In this document: in pieces, positions 28,340 to 41,199 of the stretch | Layout of the letters: each line of letters starts with the position of its first letter | How positions within the stretch are numbered: position 1 is the first letter of the stretch | Assembly: GCA_963713355.1 (NCBI GenBank) | Contig: CAVQLK010000009.1 | Coordinates: 1-64,000 of the forward strand | Length of the DNA: 64,000 bases | DNA from: FEN-1219 sp963713355 | GTDB lineage: Bacteria > Pseudomonadota > Gammaproteobacteria > Steroidobacterales > Rariloculaceae | Direction of reading: 5' to 3' | Notes under the pieces: generated by a model | Told to the model about the DNA's origin: nothing | Seen by the model: only the letters and a program-made list of their open reading frames with translations | Databases searched by the model: none | Translations under genes and position numbers: made by a program

Positions 28340-30084
28340 TCGCCTAGAGCGGCGCCTTCGCGGCGCGGGTCGACGCCTCCGAACAGCTCGCGGCGGCCGC
28401 GCGTGTATTCGATCGCGATCGCGTGCAGACCACTGTTCATGCCGTTCAACACGACCCTGTGCCCGAGCGCCTCGAGCGCTTGCTCATGCGCCGCGAGCGC
28501 AGTTTCCTCCTCGAGCTCGATCGGCCCTTCTTCAGCCAGGAAGTGCGGAGCCGACACGGCCTGCTGCACGTCGAGCTTCCAATCGACGATACCGACGACG
28601 CTCTGCGCGACGAATCCGATGATGCGCGTGCCGCCCGGCGAGCCGACCGCGAGACGCAGCCGCCCACGTTCATCTAGCAGCATCGTCGGCGCCATGCTCG
28701 ACAGGGGCCGCTTGCCGCCCTCGACACGGTTCGCGACGGGCGCGCCTTCGGCGACGGGCACGTAATCGAAGTCCGTGAGCTGGTTGTTCAAGATGAACCC
28801 GCCGACCATGAGCTGGCTCCCGAACGCGCCCTGCACGCTCGTCGTCATCGCGACGGCGTCGCCGAAGCTGTCGGCGATCGAGAAGTGGCTCGTCGACGGG
28901 CGCTCCGAAGCGGTGCCGGGCGCGTAGTGCCACGCCGCGGCCTGCAACGGAGTGCCGGGCTCGACGCTCGCCATGGCCTTGCCGGGATCGATCAGCGACG
29001 CGCGCTGGCGCAGATACGCCGCGCCGAGCAGCTCGGCCACGGGCGCCGCAACGAACTTGGGATCGCCGAGATACAGATTACGGTCGGCGAACGCGAGGCG
29101 ATTCGCCTCGGCGAAAATATGAATCGCTTGCACGGGCTGCGTGCGAATGTCGGGCAACTCGACCTGCGCCAGGATGCCGAGCACTTGCTGGGTCGTGACT
29201 CCGCCCGAGGACGGCAGCTGCGGCCCGCAGACGCGCCACGCCCGATACGGCGTGCACAGCGGCGGCGAGACGTTGGCTTCGTACCGCGCGAGATCTTCCG
29301 GCGTCATTCGGCCCGGCCGCACGTTGTTGCCGCGAACCTCGGCGGCGATGGCAGCGGCAAGCTCGCCCGTGTGCAGCGGCTCGGCTCCGCCGGCCGCGGC
29401 GAGCGCTTCGAGCGCCGCCGCGTATTCCGGGTTCTTCAACAGGTGCCCCACGGGATGCGGCTCGCCGCTCGTGTCGTAGAAGTAGCGTCGAAAGTCGTCG
29501 CCGCGCGCAAACCGCTTGAAGCCGTTCAAGAGGCCGAACAAGCGCGGCGAAATCTCGAAGCCGTTCTCGGCGAGCTCGATCGCAGGCGCGAAGAGATCGG
29601 CCCAGGGTAAGCGGCCGTGCTCGCGATGCGCGAGCTCGAGCATACGTAGCGCGCCCGGCACGCCGACCGCGAGGCCGCCGACGCCAGCGTTCGCGAACGA
29701 GTCCGGACGCCCGTTCGCGCCGAGGAACATGTCGGGTGTCGCAGCAGCGGGCGCCGTCTCTCGCCCTTCGTACGCGGTGACTGCCCCGGCGCCGCCGTCA
29801 TCGGGCGCCGCGTAGACGAGCATGAACGCGCCGCCGCCAATCCCTGAGGACTGCGGCTCGACGAGCGTCAGGACGAGCTGCACGGCGATCGCGGCGTCGA
29901 CAGCGCCGCCGCCGGCGCGCAGGATGCGCCGGCCCGCTTCCGAGGCATGCGGATTCGCGGACACGACGAGCTGGCTCTCGGCCCGCACTGCGGCTGCAGG
30001 CTGCGCCGCTGCTCCGCACAGCGCGGCCGCGGCGAGTGCCGCAAGGACGATATGTCGCAACGGCACGGATCGCGCCTGCGGCAT
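28336..30084 (-). CDS. ggt: Gamma-glutamyltransferase
   Basis: The enzyme hydrolyses or transfers the gamma-glutamyl group of glutathione in the periplasm. The 582-residue precursor has a signal peptide (HIVLAALAAAALCGAAAQ) and then family motifs VVSANPHASEAGRRILRAGG, EPQSSGIGGGAFMLVY and YEGRETAP. The autocleavage site follows: the threonine of RPSTSHFSIAD becomes the nucleophile of the small subunit. PLSSMAPTMLLD and GSPGGTRIIGFVAQ come after it. The start at 30084 overlaps the coaD stop by one base (TGATG). It is the last gene of the rsmD-coaD-ggt run. Confidence 0.96.
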   Translation of the reverse strand: MPQARSVPLRHIVLAALAAAALCGAAAQPAAAVRAESQLVVSANPHASEAGRRILRAGGGAVDAAIAVQLVLTLVEPQSSGIGGGAFMLVYAAPDDGGAGAVTAYEGRETAPAAATPDMFLGANGRPDSFANAGVGGLAVGVPGALRMLELAHREHGRLPWADLFAPAIELAENGFEISPRLFGLLNGFKRFARGDDFRRYFYDTSGEPHPVGHLLKNPEYAAALEALAAAGGAEPLHTGELAAAIAAEVRGNNVRPGRMTPEDLARYEANVSPPLCTPYRAWRVCGPQLPSSGGVTTQQVLGILAQVELPDIRTQPVQAIHIFAEANRLAFADRNLYLGDPKFVAAPVAELLGAAYLRQRASLIDPGKAMASVEPGTPLQAAAWHYAPGTASERPSTSHFSIADSFGDAVAMTTSVQGAFGSQLMVGGFILNNQLTDFDYVPVAEGAPVANRVEGGKRPLSSMAPTMLLDERGRLRLAVGSPGGTRIIGFVAQSVVGIVDWKLDVQQAVSAPHFLAEEGPIELEEETALAAHEQALEALGHRVVLNGMNSGLHAIAIEYTRGRRELFGGVDPRREGAALGD

Positions 30085-30569
30085 CAGCGCTTCCCGAGCT
30101 TCTGTTTGAGACGCTCCGCGACGACGGGGTGAACGAACGCTCCGACGTCGCCCCCGAACTCGGCGATCTCGCGGATGAGGCTCGAGGAAATGAAGGTGTG
30201 ATGCTCCGATGGCGTGAGGAACACGGTCTCGACGCCGTCGATCAGATGACGGTTCATCGTGGCGAGCTGAAACTCGTATTCGAAATCCGAGATGGCGCGC
30301 AAGCCGCGAATGATCGCCTTGAAGCCGTTGGCGCGAGCGAACTCGACGGTAAGACCCGTGTAGCCGGTCACCGAAACCTCGGGCAGGTCGCTCAGCACTT
30401 CCTTGGCGAGAGCGACGCGCTCGTCGAGCGTGAACAGCGGGGCCTTTTTCGGGTTCGAGGCGATTGCGACGACGACCCGGTCGAACAATCGGACGCAACG
30501 ACGGACGAGATCCTCGTGGCCGCGCGTGATCGGGTCGAAGGTGCCGGGATACATGGCGCCGATTTTCAC
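30084..30569 (-). CDS. coaD: Phosphopantetheine adenylyltransferase
   Basis: CoaD makes dephospho-CoA from 4'-phosphopantetheine and ATP. From the GTG at 30569 the 161-residue enzyme reads VKIGAMYPGTFDPITRGHED, which contains the TFDPxxxGH nucleotide-binding motif. IIRGLRAISDFEYEFQLATM and the ISSSLIREIA motif also fit. The start overlaps the rsmD stop (GTGA) and the stop overlaps the ggt start. An extended upstream frame is the antisense-like reading of rsmD and is not part of the protein. Confidence 0.97.
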   Translation of the reverse strand: MKIGAMYPGTFDPITRGHEDLVRRCVRLFDRVVVAIASNPKKAPLFTLDERVALAKEVLSDLPEVSVTGYTGLTVEFARANGFKAIIRGLRAISDFEYEFQLATMNRHLIDGVETVFLTPSEHHTFISSSLIREIAEFGGDVGAFVHPVVAERLKQKLGKR

Positions 30570-31174
30570 GTTGAATGCGCTTCCGTCGTGGACTTCCGCG
30601 GCATTGTATCTTCTTCGAATCGCAGGAGCCCGTACTCGACGGCGCCAGCGTGGCTTCGCTTCACCCACTTCGCCGAATCGACGGCCGGTAAGCTTTCTCT
30701 TCGGGGCCGCTCGACATAAACGAGCGCGTGCGGCGCGAGCCACGCCGGGAGCACCGCGAGCAAAGGATCGAGCGGCGCCGCATACGGCGGGTCGAGGAAC
30801 ACGACGTCGAAATGTGCCTCCGGCGGCTCGCGCAGGAACGCGAGCGCGTCGCGACGGACGATCCGCGGACCCGCGCCGAGCTGCTGCGCTGTCGTGCGCA
30901 ACGCCTCGACGAGCTTCGCGTCCTGCTCGACGAACCATGCCTCGGCCGCTCCTCGCGACAGCGCCTCGAAGCCGAGCACGCCCGTGCCAGCAAACAGATC
31001 GAGACAACGCGCGCCGAGCAGCGAGTCGCGCAGCCAGTTGAACACGGTCTCGCGGACGCGGTCCGGCGTCGGGCGGACGGCCGTGTCTTCCGCAATCTCG
31101 ATTCGACGCCCGCGCCAGTCGCCGGCGATGATTCGGACGCGGCCCTGCACATGCCGCGCGCTCGGCTTTACCAT
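30566..31174 (-). CDS. rsmD: 16S rRNA (guanine(966)-N2)-methyltransferase
   Basis: RsmD methylates G966 of 16S rRNA. The 202-residue protein shows VRIIAGDWRGRRI near the start, TPDRVRETVFNWL, the SAM motif CLDLFAGTGVLGFEALSRGA and the catalytic VVFLDPPYAAP. The ATG at 31174 gives MVKPSARHVQG, the expected start; longer versions add low-complexity sequence. It is divergent from ftsY with 45 bases between the start codons. The ftsY/rsmD divergence with coaD downstream of rsmD is common in gammaproteobacteria. Confidence 0.96.
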   Translation of the reverse strand: MVKPSARHVQGRVRIIAGDWRGRRIEIAEDTAVRPTPDRVRETVFNWLRDSLLGARCLDLFAGTGVLGFEALSRGAAEAWFVEQDAKLVEALRTTAQQLGAGPRIVRRDALAFLREPPEAHFDVVFLDPPYAAPLDPLLAVLPAWLAPHALVYVERPRRESLPAVDSAKWVKRSHAGAVEYGLLRFEEDTMPRKSTTEAHST

Positions 31175-31219
31175 GTGAGCCACACTAGCAGAACGCTTGG
31201 TCACCGAGATTTTCACCGC

Positions 31220-32161
31220 ATGGCCGCCGCTCCCGACGAACAACAAGGCTCGAGCTTCTTCGGGAGACTCAAGGCGCGCCTGAACCGCGGGACGACCTGG
31301 CTGAGCTCGGAGCTGCTCGGCCTCGCGTCGCAGCCGCTCGACGAGCAGACGGTCGAGGAGCTCGAGACGCGCTTATTGACGGCCGACGTCGGGGTCGAGG
31401 CGACGACATGGCTCATCGACGGAATGCGGGCCGCGAACAAGCGTAACCCCGGCACGCCCGCCGTCGAGCTGTTGCGGCAAACGGCGCTCGGCTTGCTCAA
31501 GACCGTGGAGGCGCCGCTCGCCATCTCCGCAGCGACCAAGCCATTCGTGATCCTCACCGTCGGCGTGAACGGCACCGGCAAGACGACGACGGTGGGCAAG
31601 CTTGCGCAGCGCTTGAAGACCAAACGGCATAGCGTGCTCTTAGCCGCAGCCGACACGTTTCGCGCCGCCGCCGTGGAGCAGCTCCAGGAGTGGGGCCAGC
31701 GCGCGCAGGTTCCGGTGGTTGCCCAGGCGCCGGGCGCCGACCCCGCGGCCGTCGTTCACGACGCGCTCGTTGCGGCCCGCGCGCGCGGCATCGACGTCGT
31801 GCTCGCGGACACCGCCGGGCGGCTGCATACGTCGGCCGGCCTCATGGACGAGCTCGACAAGGTCAGGCGCGTGATCCAACGGTTCGACGCGACGGCTCCG
31901 CACGAAACGTTGCTGGTACTCGATGCGAGCCAAGGGCAAAACGCGCTCGCGCAAGCGCTGAAGTTTCACGAGCGGCTCAAGCTGACGGGCCTCGCGATCA
32001 CGAAGCTCGACGGGACCGCGAAGGGCGGTATCCTGTTCGCGATCGCGCTCAAGCTCAAGATTCCGATACGGCTCGTCGGCATCGGCGAAGGTGTTTCGGA
32101 CCTCGACGATTTTCGCGCCGACGAGTTCCTGCGCGCACTGCTCGGCGACGCTCGTTCATGA
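31220..32161 (+). CDS. ftsY: Signal recognition particle receptor FtsY
   Basis: FtsY is the SRP receptor GTPase that delivers ribosome-nascent chain complexes to the inner-membrane translocon. The 313-residue form lacks the long acidic A domain of the E. coli protein and begins almost directly with the N domain (FFGRLKARLNRGTTWLSSEL). The G domain has GVNGTGKTTTVGKLAQRL, ADTFRAAAVEQL, VVLADTAGRLHT, TKLDGTAKGG and GIGEGVSDLDDF. The stop overlaps the ftsE start (ATGA), giving the classic ftsY-ftsE-ftsX operon. Confidence 0.98.
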   Translation: MAAAPDEQQGSSFFGRLKARLNRGTTWLSSELLGLASQPLDEQTVEELETRLLTADVGVEATTWLIDGMRAANKRNPGTPAVELLRQTALGLLKTVEAPLAISAATKPFVILTVGVNGTGKTTTVGKLAQRLKTKRHSVLLAAADTFRAAAVEQLQEWGQRAQVPVVAQAPGADPAAVVHDALVAARARGIDVVLADTAGRLHTSAGLMDELDKVRRVIQRFDATAPHETLLVLDASQGQNALAQALKFHERLKLTGLAITKLDGTAKGGILFAIALKLKIPIRLVGIGEGVSDLDDFRADEFLRALLGDARS

Positions 32162-32832
32162 TCCGGTTCGAGAACGTCTACAAGCGGTATCCGAATGGCC
32201 GCGAGGCGCTATCGGGCGTGTCGCTCGCAATCGATCGCGGCGAGTTCGTGTTTCTGACGGGACCGTCGGGCGCGGGCAAGAGCACGCTCCTGCGTTTGAT
32301 CGCTTTGATCGAGCGTCCAACGCGCGGCACGGTGCTCGTCAACAACCAGAACACGGCGCGTATCTCACGGCGCAAGATTCCGCCGTTCCGCCAGCGGCTC
32401 GGCGTCGTCTTTCAGGATCATAAGCTGCTCTACGATCGCAGCGTCTTCGACAACGTCGCGCTGCCGCTCGTCATCGCCGGCGCAAGCCGCCGCGAGATCG
32501 AGAAGCGCGTGCGCGCCGCGCTCGACCAGGTCGGGCTTCGCGGCCGCGAATCGCACCCGCCGATGACGTTGTCGACGGGCGAGCAGCAGCGCGTCGGCAT
32601 CGCGCGCGCAGTCGCGCCGCGGCCCGACGTGCTGATCGCCGACGAGCCGACCGGAAATCTCGACCCCGAGCTGTCTCTCGAGATCATGGAGCTGTTCACG
32701 CGCTTCAACGAGGTCGGCGTCACGCTTCTGATCGCGACGCACGATCTCGAGCTCGTGGGGCAACTTCCGCATCGCATGCTGCGCCTCGTTGCGGGGCGAA
32801 TCGCCGGCGACACGAGCCAGGGGGCGGCGTAG
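32158..32832 (+). CDS. ftsE: Cell division ATP-binding protein FtsE
   Basis: FtsE is the cytoplasmic ATPase of the FtsEX complex, which controls peptidoglycan hydrolase activation at the septum. The 224-residue protein has Walker A GPSGAGKST, the Q-loop region VVFQDHKLLYDRSVFDNVAL (characteristic of FtsE), signature LSTGEQQRVGIARA and Walker B VLIADEPTGNLDPE. The signature has threonine where most members have a second glycine or serine. It overlaps ftsY by four bases and lies four bases before ftsX. Confidence 0.98.
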   Translation: MIRFENVYKRYPNGREALSGVSLAIDRGEFVFLTGPSGAGKSTLLRLIALIERPTRGTVLVNNQNTARISRRKIPPFRQRLGVVFQDHKLLYDRSVFDNVALPLVIAGASRREIEKRVRAALDQVGLRGRESHPPMTLSTGEQQRVGIARAVAPRPDVLIADEPTGNLDPELSLEIMELFTRFNEVGVTLLIATHDLELVGQLPHRMLRLVAGRIAGDTSQGAA

Positions 32833-32836
32833 GCGC

Positions 32837-33754
32837 ATGGACGCCTTGAGGCATTACTTCGGGCTGCATCGCGCAAATCTCGTCGGGGCCGTCAAGCGTC
32901 TAGCGGGGCAACCGTTCGCAAGCGCGTTGACGATCCTGGTCATCGCGACGGCGCTCGCGCTACCGGCCGGGCTTCGCGTAGCCGTCAACAACGCCGATGC
33001 CGTAAGCAGCTCTTGGCAGAGCGCGTCCGACTTCACGGTCTACTTGAAGCTGGATGTCTCCGAGGAAGCCGCGCAGCGCACGGCGCGCGCGATCGAGCAG
33101 CGCGACGACGTGGCCGGCGTGACGGTGATCGACCGCGAGGCCGCGCTCGGCGAATTCCGCGCGCGATCGGGATTCGGCGAGGCGCTCGACGCGCTCGATG
33201 GCAACCCGCTCCCGCACACGCTCGTGGTCCATCCGGCGAGCGGCCTCGCTGCCGACGTGGAGGCGCTCGCCGCTGCGATGGCCGCGCTGCCCGAGACGGA
33301 GCTCGTGCAAGTCGATACGGCGTGGGTCGAGCGGCTGCGCGCCATGCTGGCTCTCGTGGGGCGGCTCGTCGACGTCGCGACGGTGCTGCTGTCGCTCGCC
33401 GTGGCCATCGTCGTCGGCAATACGATCCGGCTCGAGATCAATAACCGCAGCGTCGAGATCGAGGTGACGAAGCTCGTCGGCGGGACGGATGCCTTCATCC
33501 GCCGGCCGTTTCTCTATCTCGGCCTTTGCTACGGGCTCGCGGGCGCGCTCGTCGCTTTGCTCGTGGTGGCCGTGGGGCTGCTCTTGCTGGCCCCGCCGGT
33601 ACGGGCCGTGGCCGTGCTCTATGGAAGCGGCTTTGCCCTCGAGGGCCTGTCCCTGGCCGAAACCGGCGTCTTGCTGCTCGGGGGCGCACTGCTTGGCTGG
33701 GCTGGCGCAGGGCTCGCCGCGGCCCGGCATCTGCGGGCCATAGAGCCGAAATAG
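32837..33754 (+). CDS. ftsX: Cell division protein FtsX
   Basis: FtsX is the four-helix membrane partner of FtsE. The 305-residue protein has a first membrane segment near 30-50 (ASALTILVIATALALPAGL) and a periplasmic domain (about 55-180). Three membrane segments follow in the C-terminal half (LVDVATVLLSLAVAIVVGNT, YGLAGALVALLVVAVGLLLL, TGVLLLGGALLGWAGAGLAA). The EIEVTKLVGGTDAFIRRPFL segment is the family signature before the third helix. An HrcA-type operator and rpoH follow downstream. Confidence 0.97.
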   Translation: MDALRHYFGLHRANLVGAVKRLAGQPFASALTILVIATALALPAGLRVAVNNADAVSSSWQSASDFTVYLKLDVSEEAAQRTARAIEQRDDVAGVTVIDREAALGEFRARSGFGEALDALDGNPLPHTLVVHPASGLAADVEALAAAMAALPETELVQVDTAWVERLRAMLALVGRLVDVATVLLSLAVAIVVGNTIRLEINNRSVEIEVTKLVGGTDAFIRRPFLYLGLCYGLAGALVALLVVAVGLLLLAPPVRAVAVLYGSGFALEGLSLAETGVLLLGGALLGWAGAGLAAARHLRAIEPK

Positions 33755-33776
33755 CCCCGGGAAACCGACCCGGCTA

Positions 33777-33803
33777 TTAGCACTCTAAGGGGCCGAGTGC
33801 TAA
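33777..33803 (+). promoter_or_regulatory. CIRCE element (HrcA operator) upstream of rpoH
   Basis: TTAGCACTC at 33777-33785, a nine-base spacer (TAAGGGGCC) and GAGTGCTAA at 33795-33803 match the CIRCE consensus exactly, including the spacer length. It ends 27 bases before the rpoH start codon. CIRCE is bound by the heat-labile repressor HrcA. Here it would repress rpoH under normal conditions. hrcA itself is not in the window. Confidence 0.9.
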
Positions 33804-33830
33804 CATTTGCCTCGGGAGGTACAGGAACCC

Positions 33831-34694
33831 ATGACGACGACTGCATTAACGGCGCGGCCCGCCGAGCTCATGCTCGCCGGCCCGCTCGGCAGCCTGGACC
33901 ACTACATTCAGGCCGCCAACGCCATTCCGGTGCTCAGCGCCGAGCAAGAGCGCGAGCTCGCCACGCGGCTGCGCGAGATGAACGACCTCGATGCTGCCAA
34001 GCGGCTCGTTTTGTCGCACCTGCGCTTCGTGGTCCACGTGGCCCGCGGCTATGCCGGCTACGGGCTTCCGCTCGGCGACCTGATTCAGGAAGGCAATATC
34101 GGGCTCATGAAGGCCGTCCGCCGTTTCGATCCAAACGTCGGCGTGCGCCTCGTGTCGTTCGCCGTCCACTGGATTCGCGCGGAAATCCACGAGTTCGTGC
34201 TGCGCAATTGGCGCCTCGTTCGCGTCGCGACGACGAAGGCGCAGCGCAAGCTGTTTTTCAACCTGCGCAAGGCCAAGAAGCGCCTCGGCTGGCTCAGCAA
34301 GGAAGAAACGGAGGCGGTCGCTGCCGATCTCGGCGTCACGCCACGCGACGTCACCGAGATGGAGAAGCGGCTGAGCGGCCATGACCTCTCGTTCGACCCC
34401 TATCCCGAGGAGGACGAGGATTTCGCGCCGGCCACGTATCTGCCGAGCCCCAACAGCGATCCGGCGCAGTCCGTCGAGCGCGACAACGAGGGCGCGAGCG
34501 ACCACGACCGGCTGACGGCCGCCTTGGCCAAGCTCGACGAGCGCAGCCGCATGATCCTCTCGCGACGCTGGCTAGCGGAGAGCAAAGCCACGCTTCACGA
34601 GCTGGCGGCAGAGTACGGCGTCTCGGCCGAGCGCATCCGGCAGATCGAAGCCAACGCGATAGGCAAGCTCAAGAAGCAGCTCGCGGCGGCCTGA
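33831..34694 (+). CDS. rpoH: RNA polymerase sigma-32 (heat-shock) factor
   Basis: The 287-residue sigma factor has region 2 (LVLSHLRFVVHVARGYAGYG, LGDLIQEGNIGLMKAVRRFD, VSFAVHWIRAEIHEFVLRNW). It also has the RpoH box QRKLFFNLRKAKKR, which separates RpoH from other sigma-70 relatives, and region 4 (LHELAAEYGVSAERIRQIEA). It directs heat-shock gene transcription. GGGAGGTACAGGAACCC precedes the ATG. The gene follows ftsX, as in E. coli, but with a perfect CIRCE operator between them. A hairpin terminator follows. Confidence 0.98.
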   Translation: MTTTALTARPAELMLAGPLGSLDHYIQAANAIPVLSAEQERELATRLREMNDLDAAKRLVLSHLRFVVHVARGYAGYGLPLGDLIQEGNIGLMKAVRRFDPNVGVRLVSFAVHWIRAEIHEFVLRNWRLVRVATTKAQRKLFFNLRKAKKRLGWLSKEETEAVAADLGVTPRDVTEMEKRLSGHDLSFDPYPEEDEDFAPATYLPSPNSDPAQSVERDNEGASDHDRLTAALAKLDERSRMILSRRWLAESKATLHELAAEYGVSAERIRQIEANAIGKLKKQLAAA

Positions 34695-34726
34695 CGGCCT
34701 CGATTTTCTCGCGGCTCGAAAACAAG

Positions 34727-34753
34727 AAGGGCGCACCGCGATGGTGCGCCCTT
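34727..34753. terminator. Hairpin terminator between rpoH and the OmpA-family gene
   Basis: AAGGGCGCACC (34727-34737) and GGTGCGCCCTT (34743-34753) form a perfect 11-base stem with a five-base loop between the two convergent genes. A long T-run is missing on both sides, so termination efficiency is uncertain. Confidence 0.6.
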
Positions 34754-34772
34754 CACCGTCTTGCAGCCGGAA

Positions 34773-35456
34773 TCAGCTTTCGAGTGTCAGCGGGACGAGC
34801 GTGAGCTCCACGCGGCGGTTCTGTTGGCGCCCAATGTCCGTGTCGTTTGGCGCGACCGGCCGGGTTTCGCCCGCACCCAGCGGGATCATGCGGTCCCGCA
34901 GCACGTTGCGCGTTCCGAGATACGACACGACCGACCCCGCACGGCGCTCGGAGAGCTGCTGGTTGTAGCTCACCTCACCAGTGCTATCCGTGTGGCCCGC
35001 GACCTCGATGACCGTCTGGTCGAACTCCGCGAGCACCGTGCTGACGGAATTGAGCACTTCGTAGAAGTTCGCGTTCAGATCGGCGCTGTTCGTTGCAAAT
35101 GTGATGTTTCCGGGCATATTTAGCGTAATGTTGTCACCGATACGCGTGACGCTGACGCCGGTGCGCTCGAGCTCGGCACGCAGCTTGGCCTCCTGGCGGT
35201 CCATGTAGGTTCCGACGCCCGCGCCAGCCAAGGCGCCAAGGCCTGCGCCGACCAGCGCGCGCTTCTTGCGCTCCATCGAGCTATCCCCGGTGATGAGGCC
35301 CACGGCGGCCCCTGCCGCGGCTCCGATCACGGCCTGACGCTGCGCACGTGCCACGCGCTCCTCGCGGGTGTACGGGTCGAGCGTCGTGCAGGCAGACAGC
35401 GCGACGGCGAGACCCAATGAAACGGCAACCCCTTTAGACCAGTTCTGAAACTGCAT
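34773..35456 (-). CDS. OmpA-family lipoprotein (YiaD-like)
   Basis: This 227-residue protein has a lipoprotein signal (SLGLAVALSAC, lipidated cysteine at 23) and a glycine-alanine-rich glycine-zipper region (VIGAAAGAAVGLITG, ALVGAGLGALAGAGVGTYMD). The C-terminal OmpA peptidoglycan-binding domain (about 105-220) carries FATNSADLNANF, EVAGHTDSTGEVSYNQQLSE, RRAGSVVSYL and the ending RQQNRRVEL. It would tether the outer membrane to the cell wall. It is convergent with rpoH and divergent from the response regulator at 35566. Confidence 0.95.
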   Translation of the reverse strand: MQFQNWSKGVAVSLGLAVALSACTTLDPYTREERVARAQRQAVIGAAAGAAVGLITGDSSMERKKRALVGAGLGALAGAGVGTYMDRQEAKLRAELERTGVSVTRIGDNITLNMPGNITFATNSADLNANFYEVLNSVSTVLAEFDQTVIEVAGHTDSTGEVSYNQQLSERRAGSVVSYLGTRNVLRDRMIPLGAGETRPVAPNDTDIGRQQNRRVELTLVPLTLES

Positions 35457-35565
35457 ACCGTACCTCCTCTAGTAGCGGCGGTATCATGCCAAGCCGAACC
35501 TGAACGAAGCGTGACCTATCTCATGCAAGCCCCAGGCCGCGTCCCGCGCGCGGTTACAAACGCTT

Positions 35566-36264
35566 ATGTCAACTTCCAAGCTCGTAGCCGTCGTCGAGGA
35601 TGAAAGCGCGATTCGCGATAACTACCTCGCCGGCTTGCGCCGCCATGGCTATCGCGTAGCCGGCTACGCCAGCCGCAAAGAGGCGCTCGCCGGCTTCGCG
35701 AACCGCTTTCCGGATCTCGTGATCATCGACGTGAGCCTCGGAACCGAGGTCGAAGGCGGCTTCGAGCTGTGCCGCGAGCTGCGGGCACAGTCGGCGCAGC
35801 TGCCGATCATCTTCCTGACGGCCCGCGAGAGCGAGCTCGATGCCGTCTCGGGCTTGAGGCTCGGCGCTGACGATTACCTGACCAAGCGCACCAGCATCGA
35901 GCACCTGCTCGCGCGCGTGGCGGCCCTGTTCCGGCGCGTCGAGGCGCTGCGCGCCGGCGATACGCCCGCGGAGCGGTTCGAGCAGGGGTCACTGGCTCTC
36001 GATCGCGATCGCATGACCGTCCAGTGGAAAGGCACGACCGTGCCCCTGACGGTGACCGAATTCTGGGTCGTGCACGCCCTCGCGCAGCACCCGGGCCACG
36101 TGCGCAGCCGCGAGCAACTGATGGCGGCGGCCAATGTCGTGCTCGATGACGGCACCGTGACCTCGCAGATCAAGCGCATCAGGGCCAAGTTCGTGAGCGT
36201 CGATGCGGCGTTCGACTCCATCCAGACCGTCTATGGCATGGGTTACCGCTGGCAGCCCGATTGA
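35566..36264 (+). CDS. OmpR-type response regulator, PdsR-like (dedicated sortase system)
   Basis: The 232-residue regulator has a receiver domain with acidic pocket VVEDES and phospho-acceptor D55 (LVIIDVSLG), and a winged-helix output domain (about 135-230, LTVTEFWVVHALAQHPGHV, VTSQIKRIRAKF, YGMGYRW). Several segments match what I recall of the PdsR family: EGGFELCRELRAQSAQLPII, FLTARESELDAVSGLRLGAD and DYLTK. That family pairs with a PdsS kinase and a class of proteobacterial sortase. Its likely partner kinase is the gene at 42701-44743, about 6.4 kb away beyond gltBD. No sortase is present. The ATG at 35566 is the only reasonable start. Confidence 0.85.
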   Translation: MSTSKLVAVVEDESAIRDNYLAGLRRHGYRVAGYASRKEALAGFANRFPDLVIIDVSLGTEVEGGFELCRELRAQSAQLPIIFLTARESELDAVSGLRLGADDYLTKRTSIEHLLARVAALFRRVEALRAGDTPAERFEQGSLALDRDRMTVQWKGTTVPLTVTEFWVVHALAQHPGHVRSREQLMAAANVVLDDGTVTSQIKRIRAKFVSVDAAFDSIQTVYGMGYRWQPD

Positions 36265-36581
36265 GGTGCCGGCGCCACGCCGCGATTGACGCGGCATCCG
36301 GCCGTTCCCTATAGTTTTGGAGTTGGCACAAGGCCTGCTCCGGCCCTTGGGATTTGAGGGCCTCTCCGCGGCAGATCGAAGGGGACGGCGGCTCGACAGC
36401 CCCTGAATCGCAACTGCCGGCCAGCAACAAAAACGTAAGCCAGCGGAGCTGACGGCTTGCCGCTGTATAGAACCATGACTGCAAGAGCGACGAATACGAA
36501 TCTGCATCGAGGCGGCGCGCCCAAACGGGCGCGCGCAGCGGGATGCGTCGTAGGCGCTCTTGCGGCATGAGGACGGCAAGC
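36265..36581. other. gltB leader region
   Basis: This 317-base stretch precedes gltB. It contains a perfect hairpin (GCGCGCCC at 36515-36522, AAAC loop, GGGCGCGC at 36527-36534). A 31-codon frame (ATG 36475 to TGA 36570, MTARATNTNLHRGGAP at its start) spans the hairpin and ends 11 bases before the gltB start codon. No T-run follows the hairpin. Whether the short frame is a leader peptide cannot be judged. Confidence 0.4.
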
Positions 36582-41174
<4,593 letters not shown>

Positions 41175-41199
41175 AACTCAAGGGTCGATCGTCGAGCTT

